This document shows, piece after piece, positions 1 through 7,552 of a stretch of DNA of 57,908 nt (position 1 is the first letter of the stretch; the number at the start of each line of letters is the position of its first letter). The stretch comes from a virus. The translations under genes and the position numbers were made by a program. The stretch covers positions 1 through 57,908 of IMG/VR virus record IMGVR_UViG_3300033148_002172; one strand, given 5' to 3'. The notes beneath the pieces were generated by a model that was given only the letters and a program-made list of their open reading frames with translations, did not search any database and was not told the DNA's origin.

Positions 1-126
1 GGACCACCGCGTTACCCCTATCCGGTTAGCTAGAGTCTCCAGCATGACTGGAAGTTCGGCTATGGCCTTACCATACTTTGTGTATAGTATGCGTTGGTGC
101 GGGCTTAGTAGGTGAGTCTTAGGCAT
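1..126 (-). CDS. N-terminal part of the metallophosphoesterase (rest at 57186-57908)
   Basis: Reading the minus strand from an ATG at 124-126 gives 42 codons (beginning MPKTHLLSPH) that stay open to base 1 and continue in frame from base 57,908 into the metallophosphoesterase. The ATG comes directly after the TAG of the preceding gene, with GGGAG a few bases upstream as ribosome binding site. The whole protein would be 282 aa. Residues about 24-48 (ELPVMLETLANRIGVTRW and following) look like a small helical, possibly helix-turn-helix, N-terminal segment before the phosphoesterase domain. That domain idea is weak. The in-frame continuity is directly visible. Confidence 0.8.
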   Translation of the reverse strand, partial: MPKTHLLSPHQRILYTKYGKAIAELPVMLETLANRIGVTRWS

Positions 127-378
127 CTAGCATCTCCCGCAGCCAGCGCTAAGCTGGTACACCTCATCATCCAGCTCCTCTATCTCCTTTTTCAGCCCCT
201 CCAAAGAGGGTCGTAAGGTAGCTGCCTCCTTCCTTATTACGGCTAGTATAGCGTGGATGCCCGCAGTGTATAGTGGCCCAGGGGATTCGGCTATAGTTAC
301 GGAGAAACTCTCCCACCGCTCAACAAAATCCTGGATGTTCTTGAGGTGATCAACTTGTTCTTGCTCTTGTTCAGACAC
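127..378 (-). CDS. hypothetical protein, 83 aa, coiled-coil-like
   Basis: I do not recognise this protein. It is rich in Glu and Leu, with a likely helical coiled coil near the C-terminus (SLEGLKKEIEELDDEVYQL) and ends in Cys-Gly-Arg-Cys. I chose the GTG at 376-378 because AAAGGAGG lies six to seven bases upstream; the frame stays open to a TTG at 420 but that start has no such site. It overlaps the end of the RuvC-like gene by 8 bases and its stop abuts the ATG of the metallophosphoesterase, so it lies within the leftward operon. Confidence 0.7.
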   Translation of the reverse strand: MSEQEQEQVDHLKNIQDFVERWESFSVTIAESPGPLYTAGIHAILAVIRKEAATLRPSLEGLKKEIEELDDEVYQLSAGCGRC

Positions 379-979
379 GGGTTCCTCCTTTCCGGGTTCT
401 AGCGGTAGCGAATAGGCCAATACCTATAGCATCCCACAAATCATGACTCTCTTCGCTATCTAAATATTTCTGGGCTTTCTCCTCGGTTAAGTCTAATGTA
501 GTAGCTACCTGTTTTTGTAGGCTAGCTTTCTCTTGATGTGTAAGTTCTCGAACCAATCTCCGTTTGTGTGCCTTTTTGGGTACGTTGCCTTTCCATTCTG
601 ATGGGGTATATGTCTCTGCCCAGGATGTTTTGAATAGCCTAACGATGGAGTGCCCCACCTTATGCAGGCTATCTATATCCTTGTGGAACTTCCTAGCAGT
701 CACATATTTCTTGGGCCACTCACATACTAATACAAACGGCATGAACTCAGAGAAGGCTATAAGTTTTTGCAGGGAGGTATGTACGGCCTTAGCTGTCTTA
801 CCGGGTGACCACTGGCCTTCTACGATCACTACCTCCGCACCTACTAATCTAGAAGCGGCACCGTTGCATAAGAACACAGCAACCCCCACCTTCCTCTTGC
901 CTAAGTCTAGGGAGATAAGTAGGTGAGCTGGTACCTTAGGTGCCATATATTTCATCTCATCTTTAGTATAGCGTCTCAA
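371..979 (-). CDS. RuvC-like Holliday junction resolvase (putative)
   Basis: This 202-aa protein has the pattern of an RNase H-fold resolvase. A first strand carries an acidic residue in LISLDLGKRKVGVAVF (D about 26). A central strand ends in a glutamate in VLVCEWP (about residue 88). A C-terminal helix reads SHDLWDAIGIGLFA, whose Asp residues match the last RuvC carboxylates. Such enzymes cut branched DNA before packaging. The start is a TTG at 977-979 that overlaps the upstream TGA as TTGA and has GGAG nearby; in-frame ATGs at residues 9 and 12 are alternatives. It lies two genes downstream of the DNA polymerase, which fits recombination or debranching work. The assignment rests on motif layout only. 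Confidence 0.6.
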   Translation of the reverse strand: MRRYTKDEMKYMAPKVPAHLLISLDLGKRKVGVAVFLCNGAASRLVGAEVVIVEGQWSPGKTAKAVHTSLQKLIAFSEFMPFVLVCEWPKKYVTARKFHKDIDSLHKVGHSIVRLFKTSWAETYTPSEWKGNVPKKAHKRRLVRELTHQEKASLQKQVATTLDLTEEKAQKYLDSEESHDLWDAIGIGLFATARTRKGGTRV

Positions 980-1188
980 TAGTTCTCCAGATAGAAATCT
1001 AATCTAGCTACTCTTACTAAGGCTTCCTCTAACTCTAAAGCCAGGGCCTCTCTAGCCTCTTTCTCTTGGTCATACATCTGTTTAAACAGATCTCGCTCTA
1101 TTGTCAACTCCCCTACAACCACTATCATGTCCTCTAAAACCTGGGTAATGCCGTCTATCTCATCATCATCCTCCAAAGAACACCCCAT
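976..1188 (-). CDS. hypothetical acidic protein, 70 aa
   Basis: An unrecognised small acidic protein, with DDDEID near the N-terminus and a long helical, heptad-like stretch (LTIERDLFKQMYDQEKEA onward) that could form a coiled coil. Its start lies inside the 47-aa membrane-protein gene upstream, and its stop overlaps the TTG start of the RuvC-like gene by 4 bases, the same tight coupling seen throughout this strand. No strong ribosome binding site is visible, so translation may depend on the upstream gene. Confidence 0.6.
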   Translation of the reverse strand: MGCSLEDDDEIDGITQVLEDMIVVVGELTIERDLFKQMYDQEKEAREALALELEEALVRVARLDFYLENY

Positions 1189-1309
1189 AAAAACACATTA
1201 CAATTAGTACCATTGGTGTAAGGGTGACCGTTAAAAACAAGGATGTGTAGGCGGCGAACTCGGCACAGTCTACCAAGTTAACTATAAACGGACTATCCCG
1301 CCACTCCAT
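1166..1309 (-). CDS. small membrane protein, 47 aa
   Basis: A short gene between the polymerase stop and the next gene. The protein starts MEWRDSPFIVNLVDCAEF and then has a hydrophobic run (about residues 19-45, including SLFLTVTLTPMVLIVMCF) long enough for one transmembrane helix. The ATG is preceded by GGGAGGG with a five-base gap, partly inside the end of the polymerase gene. It overlaps the next gene by 23 bases. Function unknown; a membrane-acting early protein or a holin-like protein are both possible. Confidence 0.6.
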   Translation of the reverse strand: MEWRDSPFIVNLVDCAEFAAYTSLFLTVTLTPMVLIVMCFYGVFFGG

Positions 1310-1310
1310 A

Positions 1311-3392
1311 TCATCCCTCCCACACCACCAGTTTTCCTGTCACATCATACACAGCCTCGGCGTCCTTTAGCCACCGCCTCATAAGGGCAGGCTCTGCTTT
1401 TATAGGGATATCAGGGGTATACTTTTGCATCTCGTTAACCATAATAACAGATGCAGCGGGTGCCCACAAGTGGGCAGTTTCCTCAGGCCCTTCAAATATG
1501 AACTCATCGTGGATGAACGCCCAACATCTGACACCATAGAGGGGTGATGTCTCGTCACTGTACATTGCCTTGGTCAGAAACCACATGGCACTTTTGCAGC
1601 CGTCGCTGGCCAAACCTTGAAAAAATGTGTTCGCTCCACTAGTATAAGAACACCCACCCCTTAACCTATCTGACCCCATATGTTTAACGGTGAACCTTCC
1701 GGTCTCTGAGGTGTCACTTGCGTGGGCTATCATCTCGAAGTAGTTCTTCATCTCCGGCCAAGTCTCCATCCATTGGTCCTTCAGGTCCTGGGCGCGGTTA
1801 AAGGTTATGGGGATACCCATAGAGGCTGCGTAGTCTACAAAGGCGGCAATCCCGAGTCCCCCAGGGAAACCGAAATTCCCAGCCTTGGCGTCCTGTCTCG
1901 CCTTCTTAATAGCCTTATCTCCCTGAGCGCGTCGGGCCACGGCTTCTTCATAGGAGATGTTGAGTAGCTGTGCGGCAAAGGCTAGGTGCAAATCCAAGCC
2001 CTCTCTAAGGGCTTCCGCCATCTTACTGAAATTAAATAGGCGCAGATTAACCTGAGCCAATGTACACAACTCCAAGGAGGAGTAGTCAATAGAGGCGAAC
2101 ACCTTACCCGGACGAGGTATGAAGCACTCCCGGAAGCCTCCTTTCCTGGGCGGGTTCTGGAAGTTTGGCTTACGCCAACTGGTGCGCCCACTCCGTACCA
2201 ACACATTAGGGGAGGAGGTGATAGGCTTATTAATGCCTGACTGCAGGATGGGCAGGTAGGTGGTGAGTAGCTTCTTGTATTCCATACCCTCCGCATACGT
2301 TATAAGTTGTGCGTTACCGCTACCCTTAAGTGTATCCCCATCTGTCTTTACCTGACCAAGCGGGAACCTGGACGACGGATCAGTCAGGGGTGGGTCTCCC
2401 CCATAGGAGATGCTGACCAAGGTTTGTAGTTTACTCTTGTGAATACCGGACTTCTTCAGAGGTACCTTACACCTTTTGGGTAGGTAGCCTACTTCGCCAC
2501 AACACTCATAGCATTTAATAGACTCTAGTATACCCGTTCCCTCACAGGTCTTGCACTTGTTTATACGCAGGAAGCCCGCCAGTTGGGCCGCTGCGTCAGC
2601 CTGCAGGGCTAGGCGAGTTACCTGCTGCTTAAAGGCTTCTACTGCTTCAGGGTCCGTTATAACCCCCTCACAGGCCATCCAGTGTAGGGACAGGGCAGCG
2701 GCTGTCTGCTCTATCTCATTGGTGATGGTGCCCGTATGGTCTACGAGTATCCCCTCTGGCAGGCTGCGCTCTTTGGCCTGCTGTAGGTATACCTCTCGGC
2801 ACCAATAGGCGTCATCCATAGCGTAGGTTTGTGCCTTCTCTGGCCACTCATGGATAGGTATCCCGTCCAGTTCCGAATAACGCAGACGCCAAGAGGTGGG
2901 GTCTTTCTTGTCCTCATAGAGGTTAGCCCCTAGATACACCTCGGCCACATAAGCCAAGGAAAAGCCAGCGGGCTTCTTGTTTATACGTTCGTCGAAGTTA
3001 AAGTTATCCTCTGCTATGGTGATTAACTTCTCTCTAACTTGCGTATCCCTAAGGCGTCCCTCCTCCATTAGGTGTAGTATGATGGGTATTAACTCCGGGC
3101 ACTCGTTAGAGAGTACGCCTAAATCAAAGGGGGAGTGGTGTGCTACAAGGGTATACCCCTCCTGTATGAAATAGCACCAAGCATCTACGGCCTTATCCGC
3201 GCTAACAAGTAGCTTCCAGTCTTTCTTTCCGAGAAGCAGACCAACAGTCATATCCAGGTTGTACTCTTGGAAGTTCTTCGCGGCATCCAGGGTATTGCCC
3301 CCTCCGGCAAAGGTGGCGCATACTAGCTTTGGGGTGAGGTTGCCGTCTTCTATTAGGTGGGTTTCCGTATCCCATCCGATGATATCCTGCAT
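1311..3392 (-). CDS. DNA polymerase I (family A) with 3'-5' exonuclease domain
   Basis: A 693-aa replicative polymerase. The N-terminal exonuclease motif is WDTET (D8, E10). The polymerase domain has motif A FASIDYSSLEL (D436), motif B around RQDAKAGNFGFPGG (K503) and motif C AFIHDEF (D629, E630). These are the hallmark residues of family A enzymes, and the length is close to T7 gp5. Unusually, a zinc-ribbon-like insertion with two CxxC pairs (CKTC and CYEC, about residues 280-310) sits between the exonuclease and polymerase domains. The ATG is preceded by GGAGG with five bases between. An intrinsic terminator lies just upstream, so it is probably transcribed by readthrough or from its own promoter. 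Confidence 0.95.
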   Translation of the reverse strand: MQDIIGWDTETHLIEDGNLTPKLVCATFAGGGNTLDAAKNFQEYNLDMTVGLLLGKKDWKLLVSADKAVDAWCYFIQEGYTLVAHHSPFDLGVLSNECPELIPIILHLMEEGRLRDTQVREKLITIAEDNFNFDERINKKPAGFSLAYVAEVYLGANLYEDKKDPTSWRLRYSELDGIPIHEWPEKAQTYAMDDAYWCREVYLQQAKERSLPEGILVDHTGTITNEIEQTAAALSLHWMACEGVITDPEAVEAFKQQVTRLALQADAAAQLAGFLRINKCKTCEGTGILESIKCYECCGEVGYLPKRCKVPLKKSGIHKSKLQTLVSISYGGDPPLTDPSSRFPLGQVKTDGDTLKGSGNAQLITYAEGMEYKKLLTTYLPILQSGINKPITSSPNVLVRSGRTSWRKPNFQNPPRKGGFRECFIPRPGKVFASIDYSSLELCTLAQVNLRLFNFSKMAEALREGLDLHLAFAAQLLNISYEEAVARRAQGDKAIKKARQDAKAGNFGFPGGLGIAAFVDYAASMGIPITFNRAQDLKDQWMETWPEMKNYFEMIAHASDTSETGRFTVKHMGSDRLRGGCSYTSGANTFFQGLASDGCKSAMWFLTKAMYSDETSPLYGVRCWAFIHDEFIFEGPEETAHLWAPAASVIMVNEMQKYTPDIPIKAEPALMRRWLKDAEAVYDVTGKLVVWEG

Positions 3393-3414
3393 GGTATCCT
3401 CCTATATGTGTATG

Positions 3415-3443
3415 TAAAAAATGCCCGATATAGCACCTCGGGC
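3415..3443 (-). terminator. intrinsic terminator after the SSB-like gene
   Basis: On the minus strand GCCCGA pairs with TCGGGC across a nine-base loop and is followed by ATTTTTT. This is a standard rho-independent terminator shape, placed just after the SSB-like gene and before the polymerase gene. Confidence 0.75.
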
Positions 3444-3481
3444 CTGGGAGTCAATCTATGTGAGGTAGACTAAACTGCTAG

Positions 3482-3982
3482 TTAGCTAGTTGCGGCTCTC
3501 CAATATACATTAGTAAAAGGTTTCCCGCTCTTAGATGACACGGTGGTTTTGGCCTCTGCTACAAGGCGTACACCCTTGGTCTCTTCTCCAGTGAAGCCCT
3601 CTGCTGCACCGAACAACTGTTCACACACCTCCTCGGTGATGTCTGCATCAGTCACCCCCTCAGTATCTCCACCCAGTAGCTCAGCAATGAAGGTCTTGAG
3701 TCGGGACATCCCTCTCTTACCGCCATCTGTAAACTCCCCATCTGGCTTACGACCAAGGTCGTTGAACCACGCTACTTTATCTCCCTCTGCATTTGAGCCA
3801 CCTTGTGGGGTTAATACCTCCACTACATAAGCCTCTACAATGGCTATAGGTTGCCCATTCTCTCGCTTGTTTCTAGCCTCCAGCTTGTTAATTTCTACAA
3901 GATACTTCCCATCCTGGAAGTACTCACCTTTTGAATTGGATTGATTGCGTTGGACGCCACTTACACCTGTAAAAAATCCCAT
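3482..3982 (-). CDS. single-stranded DNA-binding-like protein (putative), 166 aa
   Basis: The protein begins MGFFTGVSGVQRNQSNSKGE and contains YLVEINKLEARN..., IAIVEAYVVEV and FTNVYWRAA, beta-strand-rich segments like the phage OB-fold/DUF669-type single-strand DNA-binding proteins found beside replication genes. I set the start at the ATG at 3980-3982 because AAGGAG lies six bases upstream; the frame is open 20 codons further but without such a site. It has its own candidate promoter and is followed by an intrinsic terminator, so it may be expressed at a higher, independent level, as expected for an SSB. The family assignment is by resemblance and context. Confidence 0.6.
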   Translation of the reverse strand: MGFFTGVSGVQRNQSNSKGEYFQDGKYLVEINKLEARNKRENGQPIAIVEAYVVEVLTPQGGSNAEGDKVAWFNDLGRKPDGEFTDGGKRGMSRLKTFIAELLGGDTEGVTDADITEEVCEQLFGAAEGFTGEETKGVRLVAEAKTTVSSKSGKPFTNVYWRAATS

Positions 3983-4025
3983 CGGATTCTCCTTGATTGA
4001 TTGATTGTTGTTAATGGATTCAAGT

Positions 4026-4052
4026 TGTATAGTACTCTGCAAGAACTGTCAA
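4026..4052 (-). promoter_or_regulatory. candidate sigma70-like promoter for the SSB-like gene
   Basis: Minus-strand TTGACA (4047-4052) and TATACA (4026-4031) are separated by 15 bases, a somewhat short spacer. It lies in the gap between the helicase gene and the SSB-like gene, upstream of the 3982 start. Confidence 0.5.
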
Positions 4053-4062
4053 TACTTTTTAT

Positions 4063-5769
4063 TTATTCAATGAACGCCTCCTTGTTTGCTAGTAATAATA
4101 TTTGCGGTTGGTTAGTATTGTCCTCTATATAGCGGGACCTTTGTAGTGCCCTGCGCATAGCCTGTTCGTAGGGATAAACGTGATAGTACACGCTGGCTTT
4201 TACATGGGCACTGGTCTGGCCGGGGCGATAAGTTCTACCCAAGAGCTGTTCCCAGGTGGCACCGCTGGATGGCGGCTCTAGTATTAGCTGGTCATCCCAA
4301 ACACTCAACATGTTTTTCCCTTTATGGAATACGTTTATGGAGAGAGCTACAGTTCCTGTGGCCTTTCTGTCCGGGACACCTTCCCAAAAGGTAGGTACTC
4401 CAAAGGCTTGGAGCATTTCCCCTACGGCCCTAGACCGGAACCAGAGTATAGCACCATCCCTTTCAGCAGCCCACTTAAGAGACCATAGAAGAGGCGTGTA
4501 GTCTAACCATACGGCCTTAACGGGCGGTGGTGCTTTGTGTCTTTGGGCATCCCACTCACCCAATGCCCTAACTAGGGATACAGGTTTCTGGTGACTTCGT
4601 ACATACTCCTCCACCAGGAAGGGAGAGTCGCACCCCTCCCTAGCATAGCTCTTTAGGTACTCTCTACACGCCTTCCACCATCCCCGCCTAGCCTCTACCC
4701 ACTCCTCATCTACCTCCCCATCAGGCCAGTCCCACACATAGTAGAAGCCCATTGATATCTGGTTAATCACCCTAGAGAAATGCAGAGCATCTACTATCTC
4801 TATACCATTAGGGAGAGTGTACTCCTCCTCTAGCATATGTAAGGCGTCTTGTATAACCGGGTCATAGTCTGGCCGTACTGCAGTTACCGTAATCTCCGCA
4901 TCACAACTAGGGCTGGTAGTACATACCACCCCTGGTGCTGACTTGAACCTGTCATTAAAGGCCTGTCTAGCTCCCCGTATATTATAAGAAGCTGGAGGCT
5001 GGGACCAATCGTATAGCCTCCTCAACATGTTCCAAGCGTGGGCGTCCGGGTGTCCGTCACTGTCGAGCACAGAGCACCAGATGTTTAGGATGTCCTCCAC
5101 TAGGGGAAGCGGTGACCTATCCCTAAGAGCCAGCTCACTTAGATGAGCGAAGTCTTTTAGGGAAGAGGTGGTTAGTGTTCCACTCATAGCAGCGAAGCGG
5201 GTCCCTGGGTTCTTCTTCATGTATCTCATAAATCTAGTAGTACGAGCTGTACCCGCACTCTTCAACGCTTGGCACTCATCAGACATGATTAGATCTGGGG
5301 CTAGCTCCCTAAGGAGCGCGGTGCTCTCTGGCCTGGATAGGGTGCTGTACGCCACTATCTCTGGAGGCTCGAACCAGTAGTGCTGGCTCCACTCCCAATG
5401 CTGCTCCTCTGTTTCCCGTCGCATATCAGGAGGTATGAGTAGGACCGGGCGCTCCGCGCCAAACACCCTGGGCATTAAAGCGAACGCCAGGGTCTTGCCT
5501 TTACCTACACCTACATTAGCTAGGAGTCCTATAGGCTCCTCCTGTTGGGCTGACCTGTGACAGGTTTCTAGGATGATACCCTGCTCGGGTCTAAGGGTTG
5601 GCGCATTGGGATGCTTACGAAAACGCTTAGTCCACTCTTCGGCGAAGAAGGTAGCGCGGTCCTCAAGCTCCTCTTTAGGTAGCTCAAGGATGCGCTCCAT
5701 CTCTGTCTTAATTCCTAGTTTCTTCCTGTCACCTGCAGCCCTATCTAATAGGTTCTGCAGTAGGGTCAT
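4063..5769 (-). CDS. SF2 (SNF2/DEAD-like) DNA helicase
   Basis: A 568-aa superfamily 2 ATPase. Visible motifs are motif I ANVGVGKGKT (K92), motif II SDECQ (D164, E165), motif III AAMSGT (196-198) and motif VI GRTYRPGQ (511-518), the last typical of the SNF2/Rad54-like branch. It probably unwinds or remodels DNA during phage replication or recombination. The start overlaps the end of the nuclease gene by 29 bases and lacks a clear ribosome binding site, suggesting translational coupling. It sits in a compact replication cassette with nuclease and primase-helicase. Confidence 0.88.
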   Translation of the reverse strand: MTLLQNLLDRAAGDRKKLGIKTEMERILELPKEELEDRATFFAEEWTKRFRKHPNAPTLRPEQGIILETCHRSAQQEEPIGLLANVGVGKGKTLAFALMPRVFGAERPVLLIPPDMRRETEEQHWEWSQHYWFEPPEIVAYSTLSRPESTALLRELAPDLIMSDECQALKSAGTARTTRFMRYMKKNPGTRFAAMSGTLTTSSLKDFAHLSELALRDRSPLPLVEDILNIWCSVLDSDGHPDAHAWNMLRRLYDWSQPPASYNIRGARQAFNDRFKSAPGVVCTTSPSCDAEITVTAVRPDYDPVIQDALHMLEEEYTLPNGIEIVDALHFSRVINQISMGFYYVWDWPDGEVDEEWVEARRGWWKACREYLKSYAREGCDSPFLVEEYVRSHQKPVSLVRALGEWDAQRHKAPPPVKAVWLDYTPLLWSLKWAAERDGAILWFRSRAVGEMLQAFGVPTFWEGVPDRKATGTVALSINVFHKGKNMLSVWDDQLILEPPSSGATWEQLLGRTYRPGQTSAHVKASVYYHVYPYEQAMRRALQRSRYIEDNTNQPQILLLANKEAFIE

Positions 5770-7552
5770 CGGCGCCGGAACGGTGAAGGGCAGCCAATAC
5801 CTTACCGGCTACTTTACCGGGTCCCTTACCAAAGTCTATCAGTCCGTAGTAGGGCAGCGGCTGCATGAACTTCTTATCTACCATCCCTCCCTCTTCCTCC
5901 ACTACCATCTCGAACGGGCGGATGAAGTCGGTGAAGCTGTAGACACCGGCTGGGTCCTCGGGGATGCAGTCGATGTAGATGGTGGGTGTAGCTACCTCCT
6001 TAACGATGCGGCCCAGGGGAGTATCCTCCGGCTTGGGAGGCAAAGCATTAGACTCGGAGGCTGGAGAATGTGGGCGGCTAACCCTTACAACCTCCGAGTC
6101 TTTTGCTGGTAAGATTAAATTCTTCATGGTCTTACCTATACCAACCTCTACCTTACCCTCTGCCCTTGGGCCGTCAGCACATATACGCTGCCGCAGGGTC
6201 ATGACGTTACCCTGTAGTATGATAGTCTTGTTAACATAGGCCTCATTGAACTGTTCTATGTAGTGTAGGAGTCTCTCCTTGCGCACCCGCTGCGCCCCGG
6301 TGGCATCCCGGACAATAGCCTGTGCGTTCTTCCTAGACATGCGATTGCTATTTCTCTCCAGGTACTCATTCCACTGGGTAAGTACCTCCGCAGCCCCCTC
6401 TCCCCTACTGACAGTAAATAGTTCAAGGTCGGTGGGTTGCTCGTCTGTGTTTGTGGGCGGTACCTGAGGCTCCCCGTCCTTCCTAACCAGAAAGCCTCCT
6501 GTGTTTTTGAGTTGTACTGCTTCCATAGCATCATGTAGATATACATCCGCAGACTTGGCCATAGCCTCTGCTGCTGTTATAGGGATGGCTGTCCCTCCCT
6601 CCAGGATTTCATGGAGCTTAAGGCCTAAGCCGTAGGCATCTCCTTGGGGGTCCTCAACTGGCTTACGCTCTCGCTTGGGTTCCGGCTTTAGTGCTGGTAC
6701 CTTGGGCTTGTTTAATAGCTGTGCTCTTAGTGCTGTTAGTCGTTCATTCATTTCTGGCTCTCTCTTTATGGTAATGGTTGTGGGTTTAATCTTGTCTCTA
6801 TTTAGGGGGGAGGCTGCACACCTATCATTGTATGGACATCCTCCGAACTTCTTACAACTGCTGGTAGTCGCCTCCACTTCTTCTGGTTTTACTATACGCA
6901 GAGCTGTCTCTGCCATTTTCTCTGCTATAATCTCTAGCTTTCTCCATGTCTCCTCTATAGATGGCCAAGGTACGCCGGGTGCCCGCACCTCCATAGCCTT
7001 GGGTGGTCCCTTTGTCGCATAATAAATGTGCCTAAAGTCCACGGACTCTGGAGGTGTGAGTCCGTGGACTTGTATAAGGGACCATGCGTAGGCATGGGGT
7101 TGGATTAGTTTGGCTAGTTGGTTAGGTGTTTTGGCCCAACGCCAACTACTGTCCCCAGTGGTCTTATGATCATCAATCTGAATGTTAGCAAAGTCCTCCA
7201 AGTTATACAAGTCTATTTTTCCTACGAAGGGGAGAGGTCCACACTTACACTCTACCCATTCCTCTACTTGCCAGTTACCCGATACGCCGTCGCTTCGTAC
7301 CTCCGGCAGGAACTGCAGCCCAGGCTCGGCTATACGCCAGTACCTGTTGTTGGGGTCCTCGGGCTTTTCTCCTGTCTTGAGCCAGTGCTCTAGTACATCG
7401 TGTACCTTGTTGCCTGTCTCTGCTGCGGGGCTACTCACCCTCTCCACCCTCCAGTAATAGCTATAGGCCCACTTGCGTTTGCAATCAAGCCACGTTTCAA
7501 CAGCAGATGCGCTGCTCCTTAAAGGTTTTCCTTTAGCGTTCAGTATATCCAT
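5741..7552 (-). CDS. PD-(D/E)XK nuclease of Cas4/AddB type with Fe-S cysteines and long C-terminal extension
   Basis: About 603 aa. Numbered from a GTG at 7565-7567 (five residues more), the nuclease core shows GKIDLYN (D119), IDDHKT (D133, K135) and QPHAY (Q156-Y160), the RecB-family D, DxK and QxxxY motifs. A cysteine at 29 in WLDCKRKW and three in CKKFGGCPYNDRC (about 254-266) match the four-cysteine iron-sulphur arrangement of Cas4 and AddB. Residues about 270-608 form an extension I do not recognise. I prefer the ATG at 7550-7552, next to a G-rich ribosome binding site; the GTG is an alternative. It is likely a 5'-end-processing exonuclease for recombination. The gene overlaps the primase-helicase end. 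Confidence 0.85.
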   Translation of the reverse strand: MDILNAKGKPLRSSASAVETWLDCKRKWAYSYYWRVERVSSPAAETGNKVHDVLEHWLKTGEKPEDPNNRYWRIAEPGLQFLPEVRSDGVSGNWQVEEWVECKCGPLPFVGKIDLYNLEDFANIQIDDHKTTGDSSWRWAKTPNQLAKLIQPHAYAWSLIQVHGLTPPESVDFRHIYYATKGPPKAMEVRAPGVPWPSIEETWRKLEIIAEKMAETALRIVKPEEVEATTSSCKKFGGCPYNDRCAASPLNRDKIKPTTITIKREPEMNERLTALRAQLLNKPKVPALKPEPKRERKPVEDPQGDAYGLGLKLHEILEGGTAIPITAAEAMAKSADVYLHDAMEAVQLKNTGGFLVRKDGEPQVPPTNTDEQPTDLELFTVSRGEGAAEVLTQWNEYLERNSNRMSRKNAQAIVRDATGAQRVRKERLLHYIEQFNEAYVNKTIILQGNVMTLRQRICADGPRAEGKVEVGIGKTMKNLILPAKDSEVVRVSRPHSPASESNALPPKPEDTPLGRIVKEVATPTIYIDCIPEDPAGVYSFTDFIRPFEMVVEEEGGMVDKKFMQPLPYYGLIDFGKGPGKVAGKVLAALHRSGADDPTAEPIR

